DNA from: Micropterus salmoides
Taxonomy: Eukaryota; Chordata; Actinopteri; Centrarchiformes; Centrarchidae
Direction of reading: 5' to 3'
DNA: 64,000 nucleotides
Assembly (NCBI RefSeq): GCF_014851395.1
Contig: NW_024041150.1
Coordinates: 51,503,779-51,567,778 of the forward strand
A program made the position numbers and the translations under genes. Positions 9,889 through 20,914 of this stretch are shown here, piece after piece (the first letter of the stretch is position 1; every line of letters starts with the position of its first letter). The notes below the pieces were generated by a model. It did not search any database, was not told the DNA's origin, and saw only the letters and a list, made by a program, of their open reading frames with translations.

Positions 9889-12213
9889 GTCAGCTGACTG
9901 TAACTGTCTTCATTATCTAAATGTTGCTTTCCAGTTCTGTAAATGTGTTGCTTTCTGTTTAACTTACATCCTGCCAGGGTTGGTGCTAAAATAATCTGAG
10001 CTGTAGACTTGAGACTTATTCAATAGACAATATTCTCAATAAATTAGTCGACACAAATCATTTGAAACTGGACGTTCAATGAACTGTTTCCATTCAACAA
10101 TATTTGTTGTGGGTTTTCTGAAAACATGACAAGTTCTGATGGGTCCAAAATATAAACACAGCAACTTCCAGCATCTTCTAAATACTGGGGGTGTAGAAAG
10201 TGCTGACATGTGTCATGACAAATTCATCAAATTCAATCAATGCAACACACACTCTCCAGCGACCCACACACAGCTGTCTCTTCATTTAAGTTAAAACGTT
10301 TCAACACTACTCAGAACGTAATTACAGATAAGCAGTATGATAACCTTACTGCCGTTGTTGCTGCAGTGGTCTGTGTGACGGCGGGAGCAGAGGGCTCTGT
10401 GAGCGGGAGGCTGGCCGGCCTCACACGCTCCTCCCGCGGGTTGGAGCAGGCTTCCACAGAGCTCCTCAACCCAAAAACGTTCAAGCACATTTTTGTTCCG
10501 CCATCACTTTGTCACCTCAAAACTTCTCAGAAGTGGATTTAGTGATGAAATAAAGTATGAAAATTGTAAAATATAAAACTTCTGTCCAGTGCGCAATGAT
10601 GACGCAATGAAAAGTGACGATTCTCTCTGACCAATCAGCAGTCTGCTGTGTTTTCACCTCACATTTTAGTATCGCCTCAGCTCGCTTGGAACCTCGACGG
10701 TGATACGAAAAAAAAGTACCTGGAAGCAGGTACAGGTACAACTTTTCCACAATGGAAAACCCATTGTGCAGTGGAATGTTAATGTAAAGCTGGACTTAAA
10801 ATAAGGCATGCTGGTTAGAAATTGTGTCCGACTTTCGCCGGAGTTGCAAAACGTCACAATGTCACATGACATTAAAACCTTGTGGGAGCAAGGTCGGCCG
10901 CAGTAACTTTTCTCTGGCTGCACAAAGGTGGAACCGCACTTTTGCCAGGTCTCTGAATTTTTCTTTGCAAATGCCACATGAGCTATGACTGCTTGACTGT
11001 AAGACTACTCATCAAGAAGAAGCATTAAATGCAGGAAGCAGAAGCTAACGGAGAAATATAAAGTTTTTTCAACTGTGTAGAATTTAAATATTGGCAGTTT
11101 TACCAAAGTTGATGGCGAGTCGAAAATGTGCTTCGGGATTGAGAAGCTCCACACGCGTCTGCGAGGTTAGCAGTGCCGGCCGGCCAGTCATGTCCATGGC
11201 TCTGTTCTCAGTCACTCAGACCACTGCTGCAGCAACAACAGAGCAGCAATGACAGAGGAAAGGCAGTGTTTCCCATATGTTCATTTATTTGTGGCGGTCC
11301 GCCACAATATCAACGCTAGCACATCCTCTCGCTCTCTCCCTCTCATGAACACCGCCAATGTCGGAGACCAAGCTTTAAAAAAGTTATTAGTAATGCTTTA
11401 AAGTAAATGATGTAGCCTACAGAACTTTCTCTACTAAGTTCCTGTCTAAAACTTTTAAGCACTTTGGAAAAATAAACTATAGAAGTAGTATGAAGTGGGA
11501 CTGTTGCTTTATTATTATAAATAGACATTGTTAGTGTACAGTTGTGGTTATAGTACTTGCTTTTAATTTTATTTTTATTTTCTATAATTCCAAAGAAAAA
11601 ATCTTTGTTAAACAGTTAAAAGTGAAACAAAACAAAAACAAACCATCTCTGTGTGAGCTGTGACTGGTTTCCTCTGTAGGTTTAATCACATCTGATTGCT
11701 GTAGAATCTAGTCTGAGTCCTGTTTCTGTATTGTGTCCCCTGCCAGCTGCAGGATCTGTCCCATAATGTGTCTGAAATCTATCTAATATTTATTCAGCAG
11801 CTCTCAGATGAAGCTCTTCCTTCATGGTTGTGATGATGTTGTTGTCCTGTTTCACATCAACACACTCAGAGCTGGATGGAATAACCCCAAGTTGACAGGG
11901 ACATCTTTCAGTCCAGATACCAGAGCTGATCAACATCATGCTGATCTCGCTCTGACATCACTGATCAACAGGAATCAATAGTGAGTGTGTAGTCTTGTGT
12001 CTTCATCCGCCCTCCATCAGCTGCTTCACCTTCATTTTCTCTCTGATCCAGAGTCAGATTGGATCAAAGATCAAACAGATTGATCGGCCATCAGAGGATT
12101 TGGATCAGTGGAGCTGCTTCTGTTCCTGCTTCTCCCTAGAGAAGAAACAGAGGACAGTCAGACAGAGAAAAACATAGAGACTCTGACGAGGAGTCCTCCG
12201 TCTGCATACTGAC
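9889..12213. other. Gene-free stretch of dispersed repeats (copy B)
   Basis: Counterpart of 3026-5340: a dispersed repeat at 9905-10110, a hAT-like region around 10660-10770 and a GC-rich piece near 10380-10445. No supported gene. Confidence 0.6.
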
Positions 12214-12549
12214 CTTTGACTCTGAGAACAACTGTTTTAAATCTCAGGATGTCTCCTTCTTTGTTGAAGACATAGCAGCTGTATTCTCCTTCATCTCTGA
12301 CTTTGGGGGATTTCAGGGTCAGACTGAGGTCTCCAGTTCCCAGAGGGTCTTCCTTCATCTCTGTTCGGTGTTTGTAAACCTGGTCCTGTTGGTCAGCCTG
12401 GTGAGAGCCGTTCAGACACACGTGGACTGTCTTTGTGGGTTCAGGGTAATAGCGTCTCCACTCCACTCTGACATCCTTAGGAAGGTCAACTGTGGTCTTG
12501 AAGGGCAGCAAGACAGACTCCGCCCCGTCCTCCACCTCCACCTGACACT
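12214..12549 (-). CDS. Ig V-set domain exon of a fish multi-V receptor-like gene
   Basis: This minus-strand exon is 336 nt, phase 1 to phase 1. The acceptor is tttgttgccctctcag and the donor is aaag followed by gtcagtatg. It encodes one V-set domain: QVEVEDGAESVLLPF, VRVEWRR, NGS sequon, RTEMKEDPLGTGDLSLTL and DEGEYSCYVF, ending in LRVK. The usual first cysteine position reads Phe (LLPF), so the canonical disulphide is probably missing. Joined to a neighbouring exon it gives a VKECQVEV-type boundary, as in fish proteins with tandem V domains. A hydrophobic run upstream in the same frame (LLLLSVQFMLCFVALS) could instead be a leader read without an intron. Likely a cell-surface immune-type receptor; exact family unknown. 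Confidence 0.65.
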
Positions 12550-12991
12550 CTGAGAGGGCAACAAAGCACAACATGAACTGCACAGACAGCAGCAGCAGTT
12601 TGAATAACTTTATTGACAGAAGCAGAAGAGAGCAGCAGCTAACAGGGGACAGAAACACAGGAAGCTGTTAGATCGGAGTCTTGATGCTGCTGGGATTGTT
12701 TTGTCCATGTGCTGCTTTACAGTAATGTCTCCTGTCAGTGTTGAGCTGCTGGACTTTTACATTCCAGAGAAGAAGCTTTCAAATGTTTTCATCTCTGTTC
12801 TGTAAATGAATCTCAGCTCCACATGTTCAACATCAGTCCAGAACACCAAGACACACAAACATCTGATCTGGATCTGATCCCAAACTGCTCTTCCTGCTTC
12901 ATCAATATTTGGCCTTTTCTTCTGCCGACTCTGAGCCCACTTTTCTTTCCAAACGGCTTCAACATGATGTGAACATTGTTGATTAGTCTTC

Positions 12992-13056
12992 TGACCTCTG
13001 ACCTGTATCTACAGCACTGACCTCTGACCTGTATCTACAGCTCTGACCTTTGACCT
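12992..13056 (-). promoter_or_regulatory. Three perfect DR1 nuclear-receptor-like motifs
   Basis: On the minus strand, 13044-13056 reads AGGTCAAAGGTCA, and 13018-13030 and 12992-13004 read AGGTCAGAGGTCA. The last two sit in 26-bp tandem repeats. The first straddles the splice donor of the V exon. DR1 is the known half-site layout for RXR heterodimers and HNF4. Whether it is used here is unknown. Confidence 0.4.
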
Positions 13057-13373
13057 CAAGCAGGACTCGTTTCCTCATCAGGATGTCTCTCTTACTGCTG
13101 TAGACGGTGCAGGTGTAGGTGTTTCTGTCTTTGTCAGTGGGGTATTTCAGGGTCAGACTGAATTCTCCACTTCTCAGCAGGTTTCTCTTCATCTCTGTTC
13201 GGTGTCTGTAATATTTGTGCTGTTCTTCAGGCCGGTCAGAGCCGTTCCGATACACGTGGACCACTTCGTTGTATCCGTCCTTCCACTCCACTTTGACGTC
13301 TTCAGGCAGGTGAACTGTGGTTTTGCAGGGCAGCAGGACAGACTCCACCCTGAATCCACCTCCACCTTGTAGA
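13048..13373 (-). pseudogene. Ig V-set exon with one-base frameshift
   Basis: Homologous to the exon at 12214-12549 with the same splice-like ends (acceptor ttgttgtcctctcag, donor aaag followed by gtcag). Length 326, one short of a multiple of three. The start reads YKVEVDSG in one frame and the rest reads VESVLLPCKTTVHLPEDVKVEWK through RTEMKRNLLRSGEFSLTL to YTCTVYSS in another; one G appears lost in the ggg run near 13355. It keeps both V-set cysteines. It may be a recent pseudogene or a homopolymer error. Confidence 0.75.
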
Positions 13374-13809
13374 CTGAGAGGACAACAAAGCACAACATCA
13401 GCTGTACAGACAGCAGCAGGAACTCTGAAATATGTCCCATTGTTCCGACAGAGACAGTGTTGTCTTTGGTGTCTTAACAATCAACTGACAGTCACTATCG
13501 TCTAATGAGGTAACACGGTGGTGATTGAGCCTGTGGCCCACTGATCAAAGTACTGCGGTATTTATATGTAGGGCTGGCCCAAATTTTTTGAGCTTCGACG
13601 CTTTGATAGTAATTAACAGCGATTAATCGAAGCTTTAACTTTGTTATGGCAAGGCTAGCAGACCCAAGGGCGGGAGTATTAAAGGGAGAAGTTAGATAAA
13701 ACAGGAATATTTATTGCAGGGTTAATAGGGTCGGATATTTAGCAAGTGAAGAGTGAGGCAGAGTGAAAATACAGTAGGTGTGTGCCGAACCTAGTTGATG
13801 ACTGCTGTA

Positions 13810-13995
13810 CAAGGTTATTAAAACTTTGAAATAAAAACTAATGAAAAATTCACTTTTAATTTTGACTTTTAATTTTACTTTAGTTTTAATTAATTTATAA
13901 CGTGGGTTTGCTAGTTTAGTTTTTATTTTTTGAAAAAGCTTAGTTTTAATTTAGTTTTTATTTGTTAGTTTTATTTGTTTTTATTTTCTACAACT
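13810..13995 (+). repeat. AT-rich dispersed repeat
   Basis: Related to 19505-19675 (same strand) and 40460-40645 (opposite strand): alternating ttttagttttaatt-type motifs plus a shared gtgggtttgctag (gtggatttactac at 40.5 kb, reading the minus strand). Confidence 0.7.
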
Positions 13996-14017
13996 ACAAA
14001 TTCCACTGTCACAGGTG

Positions 14018-15699
14018 CAGGGTTGTTGAGTAACCGATTACAGGTAATGTACAGCGTTACGTAATTAGGATACAAAAGTAACTGCTTTCCGTAACAGTAG
14101 AGAAAAAAAGACATAATCAGATTACAGGTACATGTAAAATCTGGGACTTTAAGCAGAAAGTTCTCATGAAACGGAAAGTGCAGTGCGATTTGCTTCCATA
14201 TATTCTATATATGTACGTTTAGTGTTTCTTGTAAAAGCACTAAGCTAGGAGAGACCTGCCACAGACATTCTCGCCTGCCTGCTAAACTCTGTTGGCGGAT
14301 AGAGACGAGGGAGAAGAGAAGCTCGGGTGCCTTTCAAACAGCTGTGTGCTGAATGTAGCTCGTCAATGTCACTTGTCGTGAACCGACCAATCACAGCCTG
14401 GATGGGGCGTGACAAATATTGACAGATACTTGACAGACACGCTGAAGACAGGTCAGAATCAGAATGTCTCCATCACTTTTTGAAAGCTTTTGTTAAAAAT
14501 GTTCTGAAAAATAGCTTGCAACAAAAAATGTTGAATAACAAATGAACCAATGCTCACTAGGAAAACATGCAATGCAACTGAAATATAGAAGAGAAAAATG
14601 TGCATTGTCCAAAAGCTGATTACTGCATTATATTCCATTATATTTTGAATTTAAATCTGCACTGGTTGTAATATCCAGCAAAGAAACATTGTGGACCAAA
14701 TAACATCTGAAGTCAATTGGATGATTATAGAATTGCAACGGATGGGACACGTGTATGCCAGGACGATCAGCTAGTTTGCATTTTGCAGTAACAACGGCCA
14801 ACAAAGCTAACTAGCTACAGAAACAGACAGATAATAAACAGCGGTTTAACAAAAAGTTAAGCTCTCAATCAAGGTCTTATGTCCATCAAGAAACTCTGTA
14901 AATTATCTCAGTAATGGATTCCCTGTTGGTCTTTGAGGCTGTGTTCTGTCCTGTCCATGCCGTGTTTACTGGGACGGTTTCGTTACCCGCTTGCTGGCGG
15001 CGCTCCCCACCATCATTCCCTGCTGGCTCCCCCTGCCCCTGGCCTGGAAACCTCTAGTGCTTGAGTAAAGGTCCCGGTGCTCCAAGCTTCCACTATGGGC
15101 AAAGTAAGCTAATTTGACCACTAGTTGCACGGCTAACTGGGCTAAATAGATAATGGCAGCTTGTTAGCAGCAGTTAGATGTTAACTTTACTTGTTGCTAA
15201 AATTATTTGTCCATCGGGAAACTGTAAATCATATAGTTGAGCCAAAGCAGCCTAGGGACATCAAAGAGAACACAAAAGAAATATTTTCTCTAAAACATCA
15301 TCATTTCAGCAAAATCAGTGAATAAAATTGTCTTGTACAGTAATCAGTGGTGCCTGAACCCAGAAATAAAATTCTTCAGCAGCATCATTAAAATTGAGAT
15401 ACCTTTTCATAGGACATTTTAAAATGTTGATTCATCATCAACATATTGGTGACGTATAATGCAAACATTTTTTATATCATGGGAATGGGAGATTTTGTTA
15501 GTATTGTCTCTTTCTCTAAAATACACTGAGCAGACACCACATCATTGGTACTCTCTTTTCTTTATTTGTGTATTTGCTATTGAAGTAATCCAAAAGTAAC
15601 AAAGTATTCAGGTTACATTACTTTTATATTGTGGTACTAGGATTACGTTACTGATTACATTTCTTTTAAAGTAGTAGTAAAGTAATCGTCCTAACCCTG
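14018..15699. mobile_element. Old hAT-like non-autonomous element
   Basis: The left end cagggttg and right end aaccctg form short terminal inverted repeats, and both ends continue into related sequence (gagtaaccgattac and gtaatcgtcc). Flanking octamers cacaggtg and gataggtg match at 6 of 8 positions, consistent with an aged 8-bp target duplication. No transposase frame is readable. It lies 68 bp beyond the transmembrane exon of the V-set gene. Confidence 0.5.
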
Positions 15700-15767
15700 G
15701 ATAGGTGTTCATTTGTTTGCTCCAATAATAACTTCATATTCTGGGAAGTACAGTAGGAGTGACATAC

Positions 15768-15869
15768 CTGACATGATATACTGCCGGAAATGTACCAAAA
15801 GACCCCCAGCAACAACAAGACCAAAAACCAGGAAAACCAGGAGAACTTTGGCCCAGGATGGAAATCGTT
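15768..15869 (-). CDS. Transmembrane exon of the V-set receptor gene
   Basis: 102 nt, phase 1 to phase 1, between acceptor gtttcccacag and donor tcag followed by gtatgtc. It encodes a short stalk (ERFPSWAK) and one clear membrane helix (VLLVFLVFGLVVAGGLLV) followed by HFRQYIMS. It follows the V exon at 15951-16292 by 81 bp. No cytoplasmic exon is recognised; the downstream side is occupied by a hAT-like insertion. Confidence 0.7.
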
Positions 15870-15903
15870 CTGTGGGAAACAGAAATATATAGAACATGAC
15901 ATC

Positions 15904-15959
15904 TGACCTCTGACCTGTATCTACAGTAGGTGTTAGGATTTGTTGCTGACCTTTGACCT
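15904..15959 (-). promoter_or_regulatory. Two perfect DR1 motifs at a V-exon donor
   Basis: The minus strand of 15947-15959 reads AGGTCAAAGGTCA across the splice donor, and 15904-15916 reads AGGTCAGAGGTCA. It has the same arrangement as at 12992-13056. Confidence 0.4.
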
Positions 15960-16292
15960 GCAGCTGTATCTCTGCCCCTCTCCATTGTCCTTTTAACCCT
16001 CTGATGGTGCAGGTGTAGCTGCCGCTGTCAGAGAGCTGGAGCTTCGTCAGGTTGAGGCTGAGGTCTCCAGTTTCCAGAGCGTCAGTCTTCAAGGATGTTC
16101 GGCCGCTGTAAAGCTGGTTTTGGTCTTTAAGTTCATCACCTTCTTGCTGACGCTGGTGGACGGTTGGAGGATTGAGATCATAGCGGCTCCACACCACTGT
16201 GGTGTTGTCCATCTCAAAAGAGGGAAACTCACAGGGCAGCAGGATGAACTCCTCCCCCTCATACAGCTCCACTGCTGAGGCATGCTGGGAAA
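15951..16292 (-). CDS. Ig V-set domain exon of a single-V membrane receptor
   Basis: 342 nt, phase 1 to phase 1; acceptor tgacctcacag, donor aaag followed by gtcagc. It encodes one V-set domain with both cysteines: VELYEGEEFILLPCEF, TTVVWSRYD (core Trp), GRTSLKTDALETGDLSLNLTKLQ and DSGSYTCTIRG, ending in LQVK. Sequons NTT and NLT are visible. With the leader exon at 17086-17122 and the membrane exon at 15768-15869 it forms a compact type I receptor model. The domain looks butyrophilin/B7-like or like other fish V-set receptors. Ligand unknown. Confidence 0.75.
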
Positions 16293-17085
16293 CTGTGAGG
16301 TCAAACAGACAGAGAGATTCAATCACAGCAGTCTTATTCCTTCTGGATCCTCAGGTGACCCAGAAACCAACCTGGTCCTGTCTGTGATTGGATGCCGCAG
16401 CTGATCAACTGCTGTGAAACCACATCAGCACAGTTTAAAACCAACAGCAGCTGACAAATAACAGAAGCACTCTCACTGCTCTCACTGTTTAGATGGACTC
16501 TGTTTTCTGACTCAACATGGTGTTAAAATGAGTGTGTTAACTGTCTGAACTCCTTTCCTCACATCTCTTCCTGCCATCTCTACATTACGTCTTCAGAGGG
16601 AGCCACTAATACTCAGGGAAAAGACAGGCCTGATGGACATGTGGAGACACTTCATACAGATGAGACGCTGTTCGGGTGTTAAATAACTGGAACAAAGGGA
16701 GCGTCCTCCTCTGCAGTGGTTGCAGCCTGTAAAGTAAGCTGCTGAAGCTCAACTCAAACTTTGTCTGAATTAAGCCATTTACATTCACATGTGATGCTGT
16801 TGTCAGCAAAGGATCTTTATTACTCTTGGTGATATAACCTATAAGACTGTGAGCAACCTACAGAGATATAATCCTGAAGACCTGAGGACAGTTTGACTGG
16901 ACCGTCTTCTACATTACGAGGAGTTAAAGGAATATTAACACCTGCTGCCTTTAATATGTTGGTCATGTTGAAGAAAACATCATCATGGAGCTGAAGCAGA
17001 CTAATCAGGTTAAGATAAGGGAAATACAGATTAAAGACATAACGTTGGACTGAGGTGATGATCAGAGAGAGGAAGGTTATCTTAC

Positions 17086-17122
17086 CGCGCACGAGGATCA
17101 AAAACACCACAAACATCTTCAT
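17086..17122 (-). CDS. Leader exon of the V-set receptor gene
   Basis: 37 nt: an ATG at 17122, 12 codons (MKMFVVFLILVR) and one extra base before a strong donor, gtaagataac. The phase-1 exit matches the phase-1 V exon at 16292, and the hydrophobic core fits a signal peptide. It lies 793 bp upstream of the V exon. Confidence 0.65.
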
Positions 17123-17272
17123 CTTCCTGTAGAAACTACATCAACCACAAAGTGCGCTTTAATCTGCTTCTCACTAAAGGAACTCTTCAGAAACCCAGTG
17201 AGGACATGAATTCACAGCCAGCTGTCCCTTTCTTCCTCCTGATAATCTACTGACTCTGTGAGAAAACTGCAG

Positions 17273-17299
17273 TTTCACTTTAAACAGTTTAAAGTGAAA
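17273..17299 (-). promoter_or_regulatory. Perfect palindrome with ISRE-like sequence upstream of the leader exon
   Basis: 13-bp arms (tttcactttaaac and its exact reverse complement) are separated by one base. Read left to right, agtttcacttta is close to the interferon-stimulated response element pattern AGTTTCNNTTTC. It lies about 150 bp upstream of the proposed start codon, a plausible place for interferon control of an immune-type receptor. Confidence 0.45.
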
Positions 17300-18603
17300 T
17301 GTGAGGAAACAGGCTGAGCAGCTTTCACACAAACATTATTGTGACAGATAGATGTGGGTGCTGCGCTAACGGCTAACACACCTGCTAGCAGCTAACATGT
17401 TGTTAGCCAACCAAAATATTGAACCAAGCTAGTTGTCTGTTTGTGTATTTCCTCTTTCACTGCTGCTGCTTTGTTCCTTTATTTTAAAAGATATGTGTGC
17501 ATGGTCTGCAAACACATGTATTTTATATTTCCAGCTCTTAAATGGACTGAAATGAAGACTCTGTGCTTTATTTACTCGGTGCTGTGGTGAATCTTAGTGT
17601 CGCAGCTCCACTGTTGATGGTTTTTACTTTCATCCTCAGAGTGGATATAAGTGATTTGTAATCAGCTGTGAGTTTGACACTTCTGGGTTTGTCAGCTCAG
17701 CGTTCAGGTTCAGACTTTGTTAAAGTAGCTCTCTGGAATGAGTCCAGATCACCACAGATCTCTTCTGAGGAAAGAGGAGGAGGTTCAGCTTCCTCATGTT
17801 TTTCAGACCTGTTGGAACAGTTGTCCTCAGACTGAAAGCTGAACTTCAGTCCTGTTGATAATCTGCACAAGAACTAAACTTCTTTATTAATCTCTAAAAA
17901 TGACTGAAGCTATCAAGTATCACAAGCTTTTTCTATTTACTTTCATTCATTTCAAGAAAACATTCTAATGTCAGTAACACAAACAGCTGACAGAGATTTA
18001 TCTCATTAAACACTGAAGTCAGTCCCATTTTTTATAAGTACAATAATGAAACAATAGTGAAATAAAAAGGATTTAAACTAAATTTCTTCTTCTCACAGTT
18101 CCTCTTCTCCCAGTACTCCATCAAGGTAGAAACATGGTTGGTCTTGGGCTAGATCTTTCTTTAACAGGAGAGGGTCAGTATCTGTGACTGGGCAATCTCT
18201 GCTCCTCCTGCTGGGTCAGCTGTTTCTGGGTGATTCATCATTACAGACGGGAAATATAAAGCGAACCTAATAAATCTCCTCCAGCTGAGTCATACTGAGC
18301 CCCTCATAAAGCCATGCTGCACCTGGACACTGTGGAGACGCTTTGGACCTGTGGTTAAAATAAATGTTTAACTTAGGCTGCTGGATGACTAACAACATGC
18401 TGCTCACTAATCCCTGATCACTGATAAGACAGATCAGGATGAACAGGAGCAATTACCTGTCCTTACCTGGTGACAGTAATGTGTCCAATCCAATAACAGC
18501 CTAAAAAAGGCCATGATGCCAGAGTCTGCAGTCTCTGCTGAGCACTATTATGTTACCATCAAAGTTTGGAATTCATGTTCAAACTACAACATGTTCTCTT
18601 ACT
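17300..18603. other. Gene-free stretch
   Basis: No gene recognised. 17970-18065 is similar to 21180-21270 (a short local duplication that includes gtacaataatgaaacaatag). Confidence 0.6.
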
Positions 18604-18740
18604 AAACATAAATTACTCCTGTCCCCAAAAGGAAAGTGAGGGGCCCCCAGGGGACTTTTATCAGTGTGTGTTTGTGTGCAGCTGAAGACGTCCACGGTCA
18701 CATTAAAATCATTTGTCCTGTTATAAAGGCTCACATTCTG
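18604..18740 (+). repeat. Local duplicate, first copy
   Basis: Closely matches 19970-20096 in the same orientation, starting aacataaattactcctgtcc and ending aaaggctcacattctgt. Copies are about 1.37 kb apart. Confidence 0.9.
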
Positions 18741-19504
18741 TCAACAAATGTTTGAAATTAAAACCTCAAATTAAAAAGTGTTATTGTTTACAGATGCCGT
18801 GGACACTGAGTTTGGAGACGTTTTAAGTTTCAGTAGTGACACTGACTTTGAAAGCTCTGAGAACCCCTAGTGGTGACAGGCGGTGTGACAGCAGGAGACA
18901 ACTGGAGAACCACATCCAGCTGTTGTAGCCGGAGGAAGTACAAGCTTATTACTTAAACTATTGAAAACGTTACTCAAATGAAGGAATTATTGTAATGTTT
19001 CTTGTGACGCCTATTTGGGATTGTGTTTACATAATAAACCTGTGTAGTGATATCTTCCAGTAGTGACCAGGTTACCTTGGTGTTGCATGTTGAACAGCAG
19101 TACTGATGAAAGCAGTAATGAAAGTTGTTACTGTCTAAATACATTTGAAACGCAAATGGACCATGATTTGTAGTCTTTGCTGTTTGTTTTGTAGCTTTTA
19201 TTCATCCATACAAATATCAGTGTCTGTCTCATGTTTGCCATGTGAGTGGACTGTAATGTTTAATGTGTGTCTTTGAATGTGGACCCAGGAAGAGCAGCTG
19301 TACTTTAGGGCTGAGGTTCTCAATCTGTTGGCCAGGGTTTCTGTTTCTGGAGCTGTGGGGTCTGGGACTGTGGTCTGTAGAGAGATGTCTTGTGGTCAAA
19401 GAAGAGGAATCAGACAAAGCGACAGTTTAAAGGATCCATTTCTGATTTGGATTCCACACACGGAATCATTTTCATTTGCTGAATCATCATTAGAACATTC
19501 AGAG

Positions 19505-19969
19505 CAAGGTTATTCTAGTTTAGGATGTTATTTTTAATTCGTTTTTATTTTCATTCGTTTTGACTTTTCAATTTAGTTTTAATTAGTTTTTAATGTGGGT
19601 TTGCTAGTGTATTTTAGTTTTTCTTTTTTGAAAATGCTTAGTTTTAGTTTAGTTTTTCATTAGTTTCAGTGTTGACCAGCAGACACGTTAACCCAGTGCA
19701 AAGGGAGCTCACGGTCAATGGGCAAGTTTATCCCACGCGCATGATGAGCACTAGGCCAGAACATCAGAACAAAACAAGGAAAAGAAAACAACCACGAAAA
19801 GTGATTCACTACCTGCAACCCAAACTAAATAAAACACAACTCTACACAGTTGTTTTATTAATATTATTTTGTACACAAGTATTGAATTGAATTTATTGAA
19901 GGATAGTCCCTTGAGATGCAGCATCTCATTTTCAAGTGGGTATGTATAAAAGGTACACAGCCGATCCCT
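19505..19969 (+). repeat. Composite dispersed repeat (AT-rich head plus 3' body)
   Basis: 19505-19675 is the AT-rich repeat also seen at 13810 and 40460. 19676-19969 continues with sequence that recurs on the opposite strand between 40060 and 39370, where a ~415-bp insert interrupts it. Both copies share gtttatcccac and acctgcaacccaaactaaa, and both end near gccgatcccta. The family is not identified. Confidence 0.65.
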
Positions 19970-20096
19970 AAACATAAATTACTCCTGTCCCCAAAGGGAA
20001 AGGGAGGGGCCCCCAGGGGACTTTTATCAGTATGTGTTTGTAGACGTCCACGGTCACATTAAAATCATTTGTCCTGTTATAAAGGCTCACATTCTG
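19970..20096 (+). repeat. Local duplicate, second copy
   Basis: Same-strand partner of 18604-18740; lacks about ten bases (tgtgcagctg) in the middle. Confidence 0.9.
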
Positions 20097-20914
20097 TGGA
20101 TCTCTGGGTCACCAGCTGGACTATGGAGGAAGCAGAATGACCCAGAGACAACATGCTGCCTGTGAGGACGTCCCAGCAGAGACATGGAGGGGAGGGTTAC
20201 ACCATCACTACACATCTATGTGTGTGTTTGAGGAACAAACATCACATGATACACCAGTCTTTCTACAACACTTCCTCACTGACATCAGCTTGTTGTGTGG
20301 AGACATTTGTCTGTCCAGCTCCTGTTGTGTGTTTGGCTCTACTGTTAGTGGAAGATGCTGATTGTGATCAGAGCTACAAGCTGCTCACTGACAGTCACAA
20401 ACCTGCCACTGGAGACTGTCCACACTGATTTTACTAGACAAACGTCTCAAGGACTAAATCATAACTAAATAAAACTAAATCCAACAAGTCCATTTTCTGT
20501 GGACAGGTCTTTGGACATGTGACAGTGTGGACGGGAACAGTGATGATGGAAACGTCCTGCTGGTAACAATGTTCTCGTTAATGAAGGAGTTTTTTGTTGA
20601 CACACCAAGTGGATGTTCAGAGGGAGGGACGGCCTTCTGCAGGACAAAGAGACACTTGGACAAATGTTTAGAGACCTGTGAGCACTTTAGAAAAGGTGAT
20701 GGTCAACTGATAAAAAGTGGAACATGTTGAGTGTGAGAATAAAACACAAGCAGAGTTTCCACAATCAATAGTGAGTGTGTAGACTGGGTGAGTCAGTAGG
20801 AGTAAGAGTGAAGAAGAAGCTGAAAAAGTGTCCTCCTGTCTTCATCCTTTCTTCATCTGTCCTCCATCAATTGCTGAGGTGTAGACTCAGTGTTGGTCAG
20901 AATGATCAGAGCCG
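20097..20914. other. Gene-free stretch
   Basis: Several short overlapping frames occur on both strands, but none shows domains, codon bias or splice context. Nothing supported. Confidence 0.5.

Larger units (their letters stand above)
6852..12821. repeat. Copy B of the tandem duplication
   Basis: Aligned along its whole length with 1-5933. It ends at cca before atgttcaac, at the point where copy A runs into the N gap. Copy B is the better-preserved member: longer LINE frames and an intact V exon. Confidence 0.95.

Noticed and set aside
20527..20730. 67-codon plus-strand frame with several cysteines
   Set aside because: No domain, signal peptide or splice context; overlapped by equally long minus-strand frames.
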